A stretch of DNA of 64,000 bases from positions 2,108,001 to 2,172,000 of the forward strand of contig NZ_CP083666.1 in the NCBI RefSeq assembly GCF_020097835.1. The letters are read 5' to 3'. Below the pieces are notes generated by a model. It worked only from the letters and a program-made list of their open reading frames with translations, was not told the DNA's origin and did no database searches. The position numbers and the translations under genes were made by a program. This document shows, piece after piece, positions 7,981 to 16,276 of this stretch; position 1 is the stretch's first letter, and each line of letters opens with the position of its first letter. This DNA comes from Haloprofundus halobius (GTDB lineage: Archaea > Halobacteriota > Halobacteria > Halobacteriales > Haloferacaceae).

Positions 7981-10701
7981 ATGAACGAGTTCGAAGGCGA
8001 TCGGAGCAGTAGCATATACGTTACCAGATTGACAGACTCCGAAGCGACCGACCGCGCGCTCGTCGGTGGCAAGGCCGCGAACGTCGCCCGACTCGTCACC
8101 GCCGGGTTCACGGTGCCCGACGGGTTCTGCGTGACGACCGAGACGTATCGCGAGCTAGTGGACGACGAGGCGATACGGGCGTCGATTCGGGCGCTATCGC
8201 ACGTCGACCCGACGAACGCGACTGCGCTCGCTGACGCGGCGACGACCCTGCGAACACAGATTCGAGCGCAACAGTTCTCTCCGACGGTCCGGGACGCTAT
8301 CGAGCGAGCGGCGGCGGAGACTGCCAACGGAGTCGGTGAGGCGTTCGCGGTCCGGTCGAGCGCGACGGCCGAGGACCTCCCCGACGCCTCGTTCGCCGGG
8401 CAGCAGGAGACGTACCTCAACGTCCGGGGGAGAAACGAACTCGTCGACCGAGTCCGCGACTGCGTAGCGAGTCTGTTCACCGACCGCGCCATCGCCTACC
8501 GCGCGAAAAACGAGATCGCACACGAGGGCGTCTCCATCGCCGTCGTCGTCCAGCGAATGGTCGACGCCGACGTCTCCGGCGTCCTGTTCACCGCCGACCC
8601 GGAGACGGGGAACCGCCGGGTCGCCGCCATCGAAGCCGGCGTGGGTCTCGGCGAGGCGCTGGTGTCGGGCGAGGTGACCGCCGACGCCGTTCGAGTCGAC
8701 AGACGGACCGGAGAAGTTCTCGACTACGAAGTCGGCGAGAAAGCGGTCGCAGTCCGACCGGTCTCCGGCGGCGGAACGGCGCGCGTCGAACTCCCGTCCG
8801 ACGAACGGAGCCAGCGTGCGCTCTCCGACGACGAGGTGCGGACGCTCGTCGAGGTCGGCGCCGACATCGAGGCGCTGTTCGGACAGCCACAGGATATCGA
8901 GTGGTGCTTCGCCGACGGCCACCTGTACGTCCTCCAGTCGCGACCCATCACCTCGCTGTTTCCGGTGCCGTCGCCCGCACCGACCGACGACCGTCTCCAC
9001 GTCTACTACAGCGTCGGCCACGCGCAGGCGTTGCCCGAGGCGATGCCGCCGCTTGTCAGAGACGTGTGGCTGTCGTACGCGCAGTCGTCGCTCGCGGCGT
9101 TCGGCCTCGAGTCCGACGAACCGTGGGGCGTCGAAGCCGGTGGGCGCGTCTACGCAGATATCACGCGGGCGCTCCGCATCGATGCGCTCCGCGACGACGT
9201 TCCCCGATTTCTCGGCGCGGTGAGTGAGCCGATGTCGGTCGCGCTCGACGACCTACTGGCGCGCCGCGGTGACGAGTTCCGGACCGAACGGTCGCGGCGA
9301 GAGTCGGTCGCGTCTCTCCCTCGTACCGCAAAGAGCGCACTCACGGGCGTTCGACGAGGGTTCCCCTTGATCCGACTCATGGTGTCCGGCTTCTTCGGCG
9401 CGTTCGTCGGCGAACCGAACCCGCCGAGCTACGAGGAGGCGCTGTGGACCGTCTGGGGCGTCGAGACGGTCGAGGAGATACAGCACACAGAGCCCCTCAG
9501 AGACCGAGTTCGCGAACCGTTCGACCTCTTCGCTTCGGTCGACCGCTTCGGGTCGCTCCCGCGAATCGGCCCACTGTACGCGGCGCTCGTCGTCGACAGT
9601 TGGCTTCGGCATCGGTTCTCAGCCGTCGCTGCCGACGACGTGAACGCCGTCGGTCGAGGGTTTCCGAACGAACTGGTGACGCGACTCAATCTCGGCCTCG
9701 GCGACCTCGCGGACCTCGCGCGCGAGCACCCCGCTGTCGCCGACGCGCTCCGGGAGGGTGCGTCGCTCGACGACCTTCGACGGTACGAGGGCGGCGACGC
9801 GTTCCGAGACGCGTTCGACGACTACCTTCGCGAGTTCGGTCACCGCGCGACCGGCGAGATAGATCTCAGCCGACCGCGGTGGCGCGAGGACCCGTCCGGA
9901 CTCCTCGCGACGGTTCGAGCGAACCTCGAACACGGCGAGAGCGGCGAACACCGCGAGCATCTCCGAGAGATGCAGGCCGAGGCCGAGCGCGCGGCCGAGC
10001 GACTCGAAGACCGGGTCGATCACGGGATTTTGGGTCCGGTTCGCAGACGAATCCTCAGGCAGCTACTCCGGACCTACCGCGGCTACATCCAGACGCGGGA
10101 GTATCCGAAGCAGGGGACCGCGTACATGTTCACGGCGTGGCGCGAGGTGCTTCTCGAAGCGGGCGAGTCGCTCGTCGCCGACGGACAGTTAGACGAAGCC
10201 GACGACGTCTGGTTCCTCCGGCGGGACGAACTGTTCGCCGCCTTGGCGGGCGAGTCGCTCTCGGTCGACATCGACGCCCGGCGCGCGACGTTCGAGCGAC
10301 ACGCGGCGATGGACGCGCCGCCGATTCTGACCAGCGAGGGCGAAGCACCCACTCCCACCGTCGCCCGCGACGACGTTCCGGCGGGCGCACTCGTCGGGAC
10401 GGGCGTCTCCGGGGGCGTCGTCGAGGGCGTCGCCCGCGTCGTCCGCGACCCGACCGTCGAGACCATCGAGCGGGGAGAGATTCTCGTCGCCCCCTCCGCG
10501 GACCCCGGGTGGACGCCGCTGTTTCTCAACGCGGCGGGGATGGTCGTCGAAGTCGGCGGCCGGATGAGCCACGGCGCGCTCGTCGCCCGCGAGTACGGTA
10601 TCCCCGCGGTGGTGTCGGTGCCGCGTGCGACTCGGACCGTGCAAACGGGCCAGCGAATCCGCGTGGACGGGACGCGAGGAATCGTCGAGTTCGTCGACTG
10701 A
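7981..10701 (+). CDS. PEP synthase / rifampicin phosphotransferase-family protein
   Basis: A 906-residue three-domain protein. Residues about 20-325 form a pyruvate phosphate dikinase-type ATP-grasp domain (VGGKAANVARLVTAGFTVPD, then SSATAEDLPDASFAGQQETY, ending DIEWCFADGHLYVLQSRPIT). A long middle domain of about 450 residues lacks the normal PEP-synthase pyruvate barrel. The C-terminal swivel domain has the catalytic histidine in GRMSHGALVAREYGIPAVVS. This order matches rifampicin phosphotransferase-like enzymes more than true PEP synthase, so it may phosphorylate a small molecule by phosphohistidine transfer. AAGGAG at 7968-7973 supports ATG 7981. Confidence 0.85.
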   Translation: MNEFEGDRSSSIYVTRLTDSEATDRALVGGKAANVARLVTAGFTVPDGFCVTTETYRELVDDEAIRASIRALSHVDPTNATALADAATTLRTQIRAQQFSPTVRDAIERAAAETANGVGEAFAVRSSATAEDLPDASFAGQQETYLNVRGRNELVDRVRDCVASLFTDRAIAYRAKNEIAHEGVSIAVVVQRMVDADVSGVLFTADPETGNRRVAAIEAGVGLGEALVSGEVTADAVRVDRRTGEVLDYEVGEKAVAVRPVSGGGTARVELPSDERSQRALSDDEVRTLVEVGADIEALFGQPQDIEWCFADGHLYVLQSRPITSLFPVPSPAPTDDRLHVYYSVGHAQALPEAMPPLVRDVWLSYAQSSLAAFGLESDEPWGVEAGGRVYADITRALRIDALRDDVPRFLGAVSEPMSVALDDLLARRGDEFRTERSRRESVASLPRTAKSALTGVRRGFPLIRLMVSGFFGAFVGEPNPPSYEEALWTVWGVETVEEIQHTEPLRDRVREPFDLFASVDRFGSLPRIGPLYAALVVDSWLRHRFSAVAADDVNAVGRGFPNELVTRLNLGLGDLADLAREHPAVADALREGASLDDLRRYEGGDAFRDAFDDYLREFGHRATGEIDLSRPRWREDPSGLLATVRANLEHGESGEHREHLREMQAEAERAAERLEDRVDHGILGPVRRRILRQLLRTYRGYIQTREYPKQGTAYMFTAWREVLLEAGESLVADGQLDEADDVWFLRRDELFAALAGESLSVDIDARRATFERHAAMDAPPILTSEGEAPTPTVARDDVPAGALVGTGVSGGVVEGVARVVRDPTVETIERGEILVAPSADPGWTPLFLNAAGMVVEVGGRMSHGALVAREYGIPAVVSVPRATRTVQTGQRIRVDGTRGIVEFVD

Positions 10702-10707
10702 CGGCAG

Positions 10708-12744
10708 TCAGGCGAGAAAGAAGATGAGAACGCTCACGAGAATCGTCGTGCAGGCGATGGCCGCGGCGAACGCGCCGCCCATCGAGACGGCGACGTTGGC
10801 GTGGCTGGCAAGTGTCTCCGTGCGGTCGTTGCCGAAGACGGTCACCTCGGCGTGTTCGACGGCCATCCCGGACTCGACGGGTTCGCAGTCGGCGACCGCC
10901 TCCGAGACGAGACGCCGAATCAGCGACCGAAGTTCGTCGTGGTCGATGACCGCACCGACCTGGTTGTCCGCCTTCACCGTGTTGACGATGTGCGTGTCGG
11001 TGGTCATCACCTCGGCGGTGTCGACGAGCGGTCCGCCGCCGTCGCCGACAGGGTCGGTGGTGTCGTCGGCGTCAGAGGCGTGGTCGGCGTCGCTTGCGCG
11101 TCCGCCGTCGCTTCGGGCCGCCGTGACGACGGCAGGTTCGTCGGCCACCGTCGAGTCGACGCTCGTGCAGAGGTCCGAGATGATTTCGTCGCGCAGGCCC
11201 GGTTCCATGTTGTTGCCGTCGACGAGCACGTAGGCGGTCGTCTCTCCGTGCACTTCGGAGACGGCGACGCGGATTCCGAGCGGACCGATGCCGTCGCGCG
11301 GCGTCCAGTCGGTCGGGTCCGAGGCGACGCCGAGTGTGAGCAGGCCGCCCTCGGCGTCGGCGAGCGCCCGTCCGACCGCTCCGGCACCGTGAATCATGTC
11401 GAACGAGCGCCGACTGCCGGGGGTGACGTGACCGAGGTCCGGCCCCTCCAGCCCGTTGTTGCTGTTGTGCGCGTCGACGAGCAGTACGTTGTCGAGTCCG
11501 CTGGTCCGTGCCTCCGTCGCCGCCGAGAGGCCGACCGAGTACTCCACGTCGTCGGCGAAGTTCGGTGCGAACGTCGAGACGACGAGCGCGTCGTCGCCGA
11601 AGCGCTGTCCGACGAGTTTCGCCTCGCCGGAGTCGACGCGGACGCTCGCGCTGGCCTCGGCGCTGTATTCGATGCGTTCGTGGGCGTTCTCGGCGGCTTC
11701 GAGGATGGTGTCGACCTCGCGTTCGGTGACGAGGTTGAAGTCGTGTCCGGCCGTCGCGTGCGGCGGGAACGCGAGCCCTTCGGTGCGGCGGGCGACGCGC
11801 TCGGGGAAGTTGCCGCCGCCGATCTCGCCCATCGGTCCGGGGTGAATCATCGGGAGGACGAACTGGGCTTTCTCCTCGCCCTCGCCGTCGCGAAACGCCA
11901 ACACGGTGACGGGGACGACCGCCTCCTGACCCAGTTGCTCGAAGAAGTCCTCCAGTTCGCGGGAGCCTTCGGCGATGTGGCCGATGAATCCGCGGATGAA
12001 GTCGAGCACCGAGACGCCGAGGCTGTTGCGCCACGGCCGGTCGATGACTTCGAGGAAGGCGTAGACGCTCATCGCGTAGATGACGCACATGACGCCGAGG
12101 AGGACGAAGTGGTCCGGTGTGAGCGCCGACAGCACGTCGGGCGCTTGGGCCGAGCGCGAGAAGTACGGCATCAGGTAGGCGTCGAGGATGGGGCCGCCGA
12201 CTTCGAGGTAGCTGAGCGTTCCGCTGTAGATGAAGAGCAGGAACGCCGAGGCGAGCGTCTGGATGCTCGCCGGAATCGACGCGACGAGAATCGACGACCG
12301 CGACACCGCTATGATGACGAGCAGTCGGAGCGCGAAGATGGACGCGAGCGCGACGACGAGCACGTCGTAGACGAACCGCTGGTCGAGCGAGGTGAGCACG
12401 GCGAGGATGGCCGCCACGGTGAGCAGTCCGACGAGGACGATCTCGCAGGCCAGCGCCAGCAGCGACGACCGGTTCGGCGTCAAGCGACCGCCGAAAAAGC
12501 GGTCGACGCCGGTGGTCGCGACGCTGGCGACCACGGTCGGAATCCCGACGAAGAAGATCCCCTCCCAGGCGTCTTTGCCGACGAAAAACAGCCCGCGCCA
12601 CGTGCCGTCCCGGAGGCCGGAGTCGAACGCGCCGACGCCCGCAATAGCGGCGATGAGCAGCGCGAACCCGAGGCTCGCGTACCACGACGGGGCGCGGAAG
12701 ATGAACCGCGAGAGCCCAGCGAGGTTGCTCTGCGTCGCTGTCAT
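10708..12744 (-). CDS. DUF2070 family membrane protein
   Basis: A 678-residue protein with about seven hydrophobic helices in the first 250 residues and a further helix at the extreme C-terminus (AAIACTTILVSVLIFFLA). Between them is a large soluble domain with FVLPMIHPGPMGEIGGGNFP, GHDFNLVTEREVDTILEAAE and LLVDAHNSNNGLEGPDLGHV, all typical of archaeal DUF2070 (COG3356). The histidine and aspartate motifs in the soluble part suggest a metal-dependent or hydrolytic activity, but no reaction is established. A Ser/Asp/Thr-rich linker lies near residues 545-570. It converges on the PEP-synthase-like gene with a 6-base gap. Confidence 0.85.
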   Translation of the reverse strand: MTATQSNLAGLSRFIFRAPSWYASLGFALLIAAIAGVGAFDSGLRDGTWRGLFFVGKDAWEGIFFVGIPTVVASVATTGVDRFFGGRLTPNRSSLLALACEIVLVGLLTVAAILAVLTSLDQRFVYDVLVVALASIFALRLLVIIAVSRSSILVASIPASIQTLASAFLLFIYSGTLSYLEVGGPILDAYLMPYFSRSAQAPDVLSALTPDHFVLLGVMCVIYAMSVYAFLEVIDRPWRNSLGVSVLDFIRGFIGHIAEGSRELEDFFEQLGQEAVVPVTVLAFRDGEGEEKAQFVLPMIHPGPMGEIGGGNFPERVARRTEGLAFPPHATAGHDFNLVTEREVDTILEAAENAHERIEYSAEASASVRVDSGEAKLVGQRFGDDALVVSTFAPNFADDVEYSVGLSAATEARTSGLDNVLLVDAHNSNNGLEGPDLGHVTPGSRRSFDMIHGAGAVGRALADAEGGLLTLGVASDPTDWTPRDGIGPLGIRVAVSEVHGETTAYVLVDGNNMEPGLRDEIISDLCTSVDSTVADEPAVVTAARSDGGRASDADHASDADDTTDPVGDGGGPLVDTAEVMTTDTHIVNTVKADNQVGAVIDHDELRSLIRRLVSEAVADCEPVESGMAVEHAEVTVFGNDRTETLASHANVAVSMGGAFAAAIACTTILVSVLIFFLA

Positions 12745-12857
12745 GCCGACGAGATTGGACGCCCGCCTCCTAAAACCTCGCTACTTGTCGTTCGGCGTTG
12801 ACTGTCCGCCCGTCTGTCAGTCACGGCAGGCGCGACGCTGGGGCCGGTTCGCGTCGT

Positions 12858-13409
12858 TCAGGACTCGCAGCGGGCGATGAAGTTCTCGAACACCTCCTGG
12901 CCGCGCTCGGTGTGGGCGACCTCGGGGTGCCACTGGACGCCGTAGAGTTCTTGGTCGGCGTCGCTCATCGCCTCGATGCCGCAGACGTCGCTCGTCGCGG
13001 TGTGGGTGAAACCGTCGGGCAGTTCCTTCACCTCGTCGGCGTGGCTCGCCCAGACGCGGGTCCGGGGCGCGAGCGAACCGACGAGCGGGTCCTCGTCGTC
13101 GAGTACTTCGACGGTGACGTCGGCGTAGCCGCCGTAGTCGCCCGACCCGACGCGCCCGCCGAGTTCGGTCGCCATCACCTGCATGCCGAGACAGATGCCG
13201 AGCACCGGAACGTCGAGGTCGAGATACTCCGCGGAGCGCCCTGCGCGGTCGGCGTCGGGGCCGCCCGAGAGGACGACACCGTCGGCGTCTACCTCCTCGG
13301 GCGGCGTCTCGTTGTCGACGATATCGGCGTCGACGCCGGCGTCGCGCAATGCCCGCTGCTCCAGATGTGTGAACTGCCCGTGGTTGTCGATGACGACGAC
13401 TCTGGTCAT
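12858..13409 (-). CDS. guaA: GMP synthase glutamine amidotransferase subunit A
   Basis: A 183-residue class I glutamine amidotransferase. It begins MTRVVVIDNHGQFTHLEQRA and has the catalytic cysteine in VLGICLGMQVMA and the His/Glu pair in YGVQWHPEVAHTERG. The length corresponds to the separate amidotransferase subunit of archaeal two-subunit GMP synthase, which supplies ammonia for converting XMP to GMP; the ATP-pyrophosphatase subunit GuaB-type partner is not in this window. ATG 13409 is preferred because the sequence upstream of it is not conserved in character. Confidence 0.93.
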   Translation of the reverse strand: MTRVVVIDNHGQFTHLEQRALRDAGVDADIVDNETPPEEVDADGVVLSGGPDADRAGRSAEYLDLDVPVLGICLGMQVMATELGGRVGSGDYGGYADVTVEVLDDEDPLVGSLAPRTRVWASHADEVKELPDGFTHTATSDVCGIEAMSDADQELYGVQWHPEVAHTERGQEVFENFIARCES

Positions 13410-13522
13410 GGCGGAGATTGGACCGACGAGCCTAAAAACGAATCGGAGTCGGGTCGAAGTGATCACGTTCGTGCATTCTTCGATGGCGACACGTTCTTGT
13501 CGATTGATAAAAGCGTCGGGCT

Positions 13523-13957
13523 ATGAAGCGGCGACAACTACTCGCTACGGTGGGTCTCGGCGCAGTCGCGGGACTCGCCGGGTGCGGAAGCCCGAGTTGA
13601 GGATCGTCGACGACGGCGGCACCGATTTCCTCTCCCGTCGTCGAAGACGGACGCGAGGAGTACGCCCACGACATCACCGTGCAGAACGACCGAGAGACCG
13701 AAGAGGCGGTCACGGTCACCGTCGAACGAGAGGGCGAGACGCTGTACCGTCGAACGCACTCCGTTACAGGCGGCGAGGAACGGACGGTGGCCGGGTTCGT
13801 CGACGAGTCACTTCCGGAGGGCGAACAGGAAGTCGAGGTGTGTCTCGAGGCGGTCGGCGAGTCGAGTTGTACGGACTTTCGCGTTCACCCGTGTTACGGA
13901 GGTGTCTGGGCGTCACTCGACGGAGACGGCGTAGCGGCGTTCATCGACGCCTGCTGA
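13523..13957 (+). pseudogene. Lipoprotein gene interrupted by an in-frame TGA
   Basis: ATG 13523 opens a lipoprotein signal MKRRQLLATVGLGAVAGLAG followed by the lipobox cysteine, then TGA at 13598-13600 after 25 codons. The same frame continues without another stop to 13957 and encodes a beta-rich domain (DITVQNDRETEEAVTVTVER, VAGFVDESLPEGEQEVEV) ending in a cysteine. The signal, the Ser/Thr-rich linker after the stop and the domain together form one normal haloarchaeal lipoprotein of about 144 residues. A CGA to TGA change would explain the break. A sequencing error is also possible. The last 17 bases overlap the convergent VOC gene. Confidence 0.75.
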
Positions 13958-14378
13958 GCGCCGCCGGGTCGAACCGCCGGTTCCTGCCGTCCCACTCGTC
14001 CTGGTCGTTCGCCTCGCGCGTGTCGAGGTACACCTCGACGCCGTTGCCGTCGGGGTCGTCGAAGTACAGCGCCTTGCTGATGCCGTGGTCGACGGGAGCG
14101 ACCGAGACGCCTCGCTCGTCGAGCGTCTCGTACGTCGCTCGCAACTCGGCGGGCGTCTCGACCTCCCACGCACTGTGATAGAGGCCGACGCCCGGGCCGG
14201 GGTCGGCAGCGTCGTCGCCGAGCGCTTGCAGGGCTAAATCGTGGTGGTGCGACCCGAACGAGAGGAACGCGTAGTTCACGTGGCGTTCCGTCACGTCGAG
14301 GCCGAGAAGTGACGAGTAGAAGTCGACGGCGCGGTCCAGTTCTCTGACTTTCAGGTGAACGTGACCGAGGTGTGGCAT
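13941..14378 (-). CDS. VOC family (glyoxalase/dioxygenase-like) protein
   Basis: A 145-residue vicinal-oxygen-chelate fold protein made of two beta-alpha-beta-beta-beta modules. The first begins MPHLGHVHLKVRELDRAVDF with a metal-ligand histidine at HVHLKV. The second contains LYHSAWEVETPAELRATYET (His ligand) and ALYFDDPDGNGVEVYLDTRE (Glu ligand). The YFDDPDGNGVEVY signature is typical of catechol-dioxygenase-like VOC proteins. Substrate cannot be predicted. The gene is complete and converges on the lipoprotein pseudogene, overlapping it by 17 bases. Confidence 0.85.
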   Translation of the reverse strand: MPHLGHVHLKVRELDRAVDFYSSLLGLDVTERHVNYAFLSFGSHHHDLALQALGDDAADPGPGVGLYHSAWEVETPAELRATYETLDERGVSVAPVDHGISKALYFDDPDGNGVEVYLDTREANDQDEWDGRNRRFDPAALSRRR

Positions 14379-14400
14379 GACTCGCGTAGGACGGGAACCG

Positions 14401-14982
14401 TCAAGAACGTTCGTCGGACGTGCGATCGAACCGCTCGCTCGCGGACCGAAATCCGAACTCGGCCTGTTCCTCGCTGCGGCGCTGTTCGCGCGCGGCCAGC
14501 GCCTCCGCGTCGGGGTTCACGTCGTCGTCGACGCGCGCGAACGACTTGTGGACTTTCGCGTGACACCACCGGCAGAGCGACACCGTGATCTCGTGACTCG
14601 GTTCGGCGTCGTCCCCGTTGGCGTCGTTTCCACGGCCTCCGCTACGCTCTCCGCCTCCGCCGTGATACGAGAGGTGGTGTTCCTCCAGCAGCGGACGCGC
14701 CGACGACTGATGCGCCATCCGAATCTCGGGCAGTCCACAGCGGACGCACTCGCGGCCGTCGGTGGTCGAGCGGTAATGCGGGCAGTCGCGCCACTCGCAG
14801 GCGGTCTCGCCGACGAGACAGCGGTAGTCGTCGGCGCGGCGTGCCCGGGCGAACTCGGGGTCGTTGCCCGCGTGCGAGAGCGCGTAGCGACAGCGGCCGT
14901 CGCCGGTCAGGTGGTCACAGCGCCCGGCCAGCTCGTAGGGGTCGTCCACGCCGACCGGTGTCCCCTTCGGCGTCTTCTCCAT
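14401..14982 (-). CDS. Cysteine-rich HNH-like protein (haloarchaeal conserved)
   Basis: A protein of 193 residues from ATG 14982 (MEKTPKGTPVGVDDPYELAG). It carries several Cys/His clusters: CDHLTGDGRCRYA, then CEWRDCPHY, then ECVRCGLPE, then LLEEHHLSYHGG, then VSLCRWCHAKVHKSFARV. The CxxC, HH and CxxCHxxVH order matches an HNH-type endonuclease fold with extra zinc sites. It may belong to a haloarchaeal DUF family (DUF7097 is a guess). An upstream GTG/ATG extension to 15117 is low complexity and judged non-coding. Whether it cuts DNA is untested. Confidence 0.7.
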   Translation of the reverse strand: MEKTPKGTPVGVDDPYELAGRCDHLTGDGRCRYALSHAGNDPEFARARRADDYRCLVGETACEWRDCPHYRSTTDGRECVRCGLPEIRMAHQSSARPLLEEHHLSYHGGGGERSGGRGNDANGDDAEPSHEITVSLCRWCHAKVHKSFARVDDDVNPDAEALAAREQRRSEEQAEFGFRSASERFDRTSDERS

Positions 14983-15290
14983 ACGGAGGTCTGTCGGGCC
15001 GACACTACTTGTACTCTCGACGTTCGAGCGTCGCCCGCCGCGCTGTCGACCGTCGCCCGAACGACCGACTCGCGTCTCGGTGTCGGAGTCGGCGGTGGTC
15101 GCGCCGGGGTCCAACACCGGCTAGACCCGAAGACACTCTCGAAACCATATTATTCTGGTTTCTTACCAGATATAAAATTACTTCAAAACGTTCGACTATG
15201 AAACGGTAGTTTGAAATCGTCGGATGTTGGTAGATGGATTACAACCAGATTACTGCTGGTCAACGACGCCAGCATAGCCGCGAAATATCT

Positions 15291-15641
15291 ATGAAAGACC
15301 ATTCATCACACACCGGGCACTCTTACGATACGGATCGCTATCGACAACGGCACGAAGCTATCGTCGACCCCGGCGAGACGGATCTCTCGTTCGCGGTCAT
15401 CGATGCGATAGCGGCCGTAGAGGGCGTCGACCCGCTCGAACTCGACCCCTTCATGCACGAATCCATCGACCCCGACGCGCTGAACAGCCTCTTCGCCGGC
15501 ACCGAGGAGACGTCCCTCGGCGGTTCCGTCGCGTTCGAGGCACTCAGCTACACCGTCGTCGTCGAAAGTCACGGCCGAATCACCATCTACGAGCAGAAAG
15601 ACAGCGGCGGGCGGCGGCCGCTCGCGGCCGGTATGCGGTAA
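15291..15641 (+). CDS. HalOD1 output domain protein
   Basis: A 116-residue protein from ATG 15291 (MKDHSSHTGHSYDTDRYRQR). An alternative ATG at 15234 adds 19 poorly conserved residues. The HalOD1 domain covers about residues 30-105: DLSFAVIDAIAAVEGVDPLE, then FMHESIDPDALNSLF, then a closing SYTVVVESHGRITIYE strand pair. HalOD1 is a haloarchaeal output domain of unknown molecular role often found as a stand-alone small protein. An AT-rich stretch with GATATAAAATT at 15169-15179 lies upstream and could be its promoter. Confidence 0.8.
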   Translation: MKDHSSHTGHSYDTDRYRQRHEAIVDPGETDLSFAVIDAIAAVEGVDPLELDPFMHESIDPDALNSLFAGTEETSLGGSVAFEALSYTVVVESHGRITIYEQKDSGGRRPLAAGMR

Positions 15642-15694
15642 CCGTCGTCGGAAGAACCTGACACACTTTTGTAGTTCCGTCGTGACGCCGAGTC

Positions 15695-16030
15695 GTGCAA
15701 CTCGTTCACGAGAACCGACCGATAGCGACCACCGTCGAGTTCGCGGACACGCTCCTCACACAGACTCGTGGACTGATGTTTCGGCGCTCGGTCCCCGACG
15801 ACTACGCGCTCGTCTTCCGGTTCGACGAGGCCGAACGACGAAGCCTCCACATGCTTTTCGTCTCGTTCCCGATAGACGCGCTGTGGGTCGTCGACGGTGA
15901 GGTGACCAAACACGCCCGACTCTCCGAGTGGACCGGTCTCGGATGGGGCACCGCCGACACCATCGTCGAACTCCCCGCCGGTGCCGCAGACGGCGTCGAC
16001 ACGGGCGACTCGGTCGAACTCGTCGAGTGA
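15695..16030 (+). CDS. DUF192 family protein
   Basis: A 111-residue protein starting at GTG 15695. It contains the DUF192 hallmarks TRGLMFRRSVPDDYALVFRF, LHMLFVSFPIDALWVVDGEV and the closing TADTIVELPAGAADGVD with a Gly-Asp turn. DUF192 is a small beta-barrel fold of unknown function, found in bacteria and archaea, often exported; here no signal peptide is seen. GTG is the only reasonable start, giving the usual M-L-V-H-E opening. It is complete. Confidence 0.85.
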   Translation: MQLVHENRPIATTVEFADTLLTQTRGLMFRRSVPDDYALVFRFDEAERRSLHMLFVSFPIDALWVVDGEVTKHARLSEWTGLGWGTADTIVELPAGAADGVDTGDSVELVE

Positions 16031-16276
16031 CACGGCGAGGAAGCGAGCGCGGGCGACGCATCCGACAGGCAAGTTCTGTCGTACCCCACAGGTTGATACG
16101 TGGGGGCGTCCACGGGGCATCCACAATGTCGGACCACACCGGCACGGAGGATAGGGTAAGTCGCCGCGAGGCGACTGGCCGAGAAATTCCGCGCCCAAGA
16201 TAACTTCTCGACCGACGACGCGAACGCGGCTGCCAACCCGTTCGCAGCGTCGCTCGACGGACGCGACGTACTGCTT

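Noticed and set aside
10801-12801. Long plus-strand open frame of 666 codons opposite DUF2070
   Set aside because: It is antisense to a conserved protein, full of Arg, Asp and Val runs typical of shadow frames in GC-rich DNA, and shows no domain.
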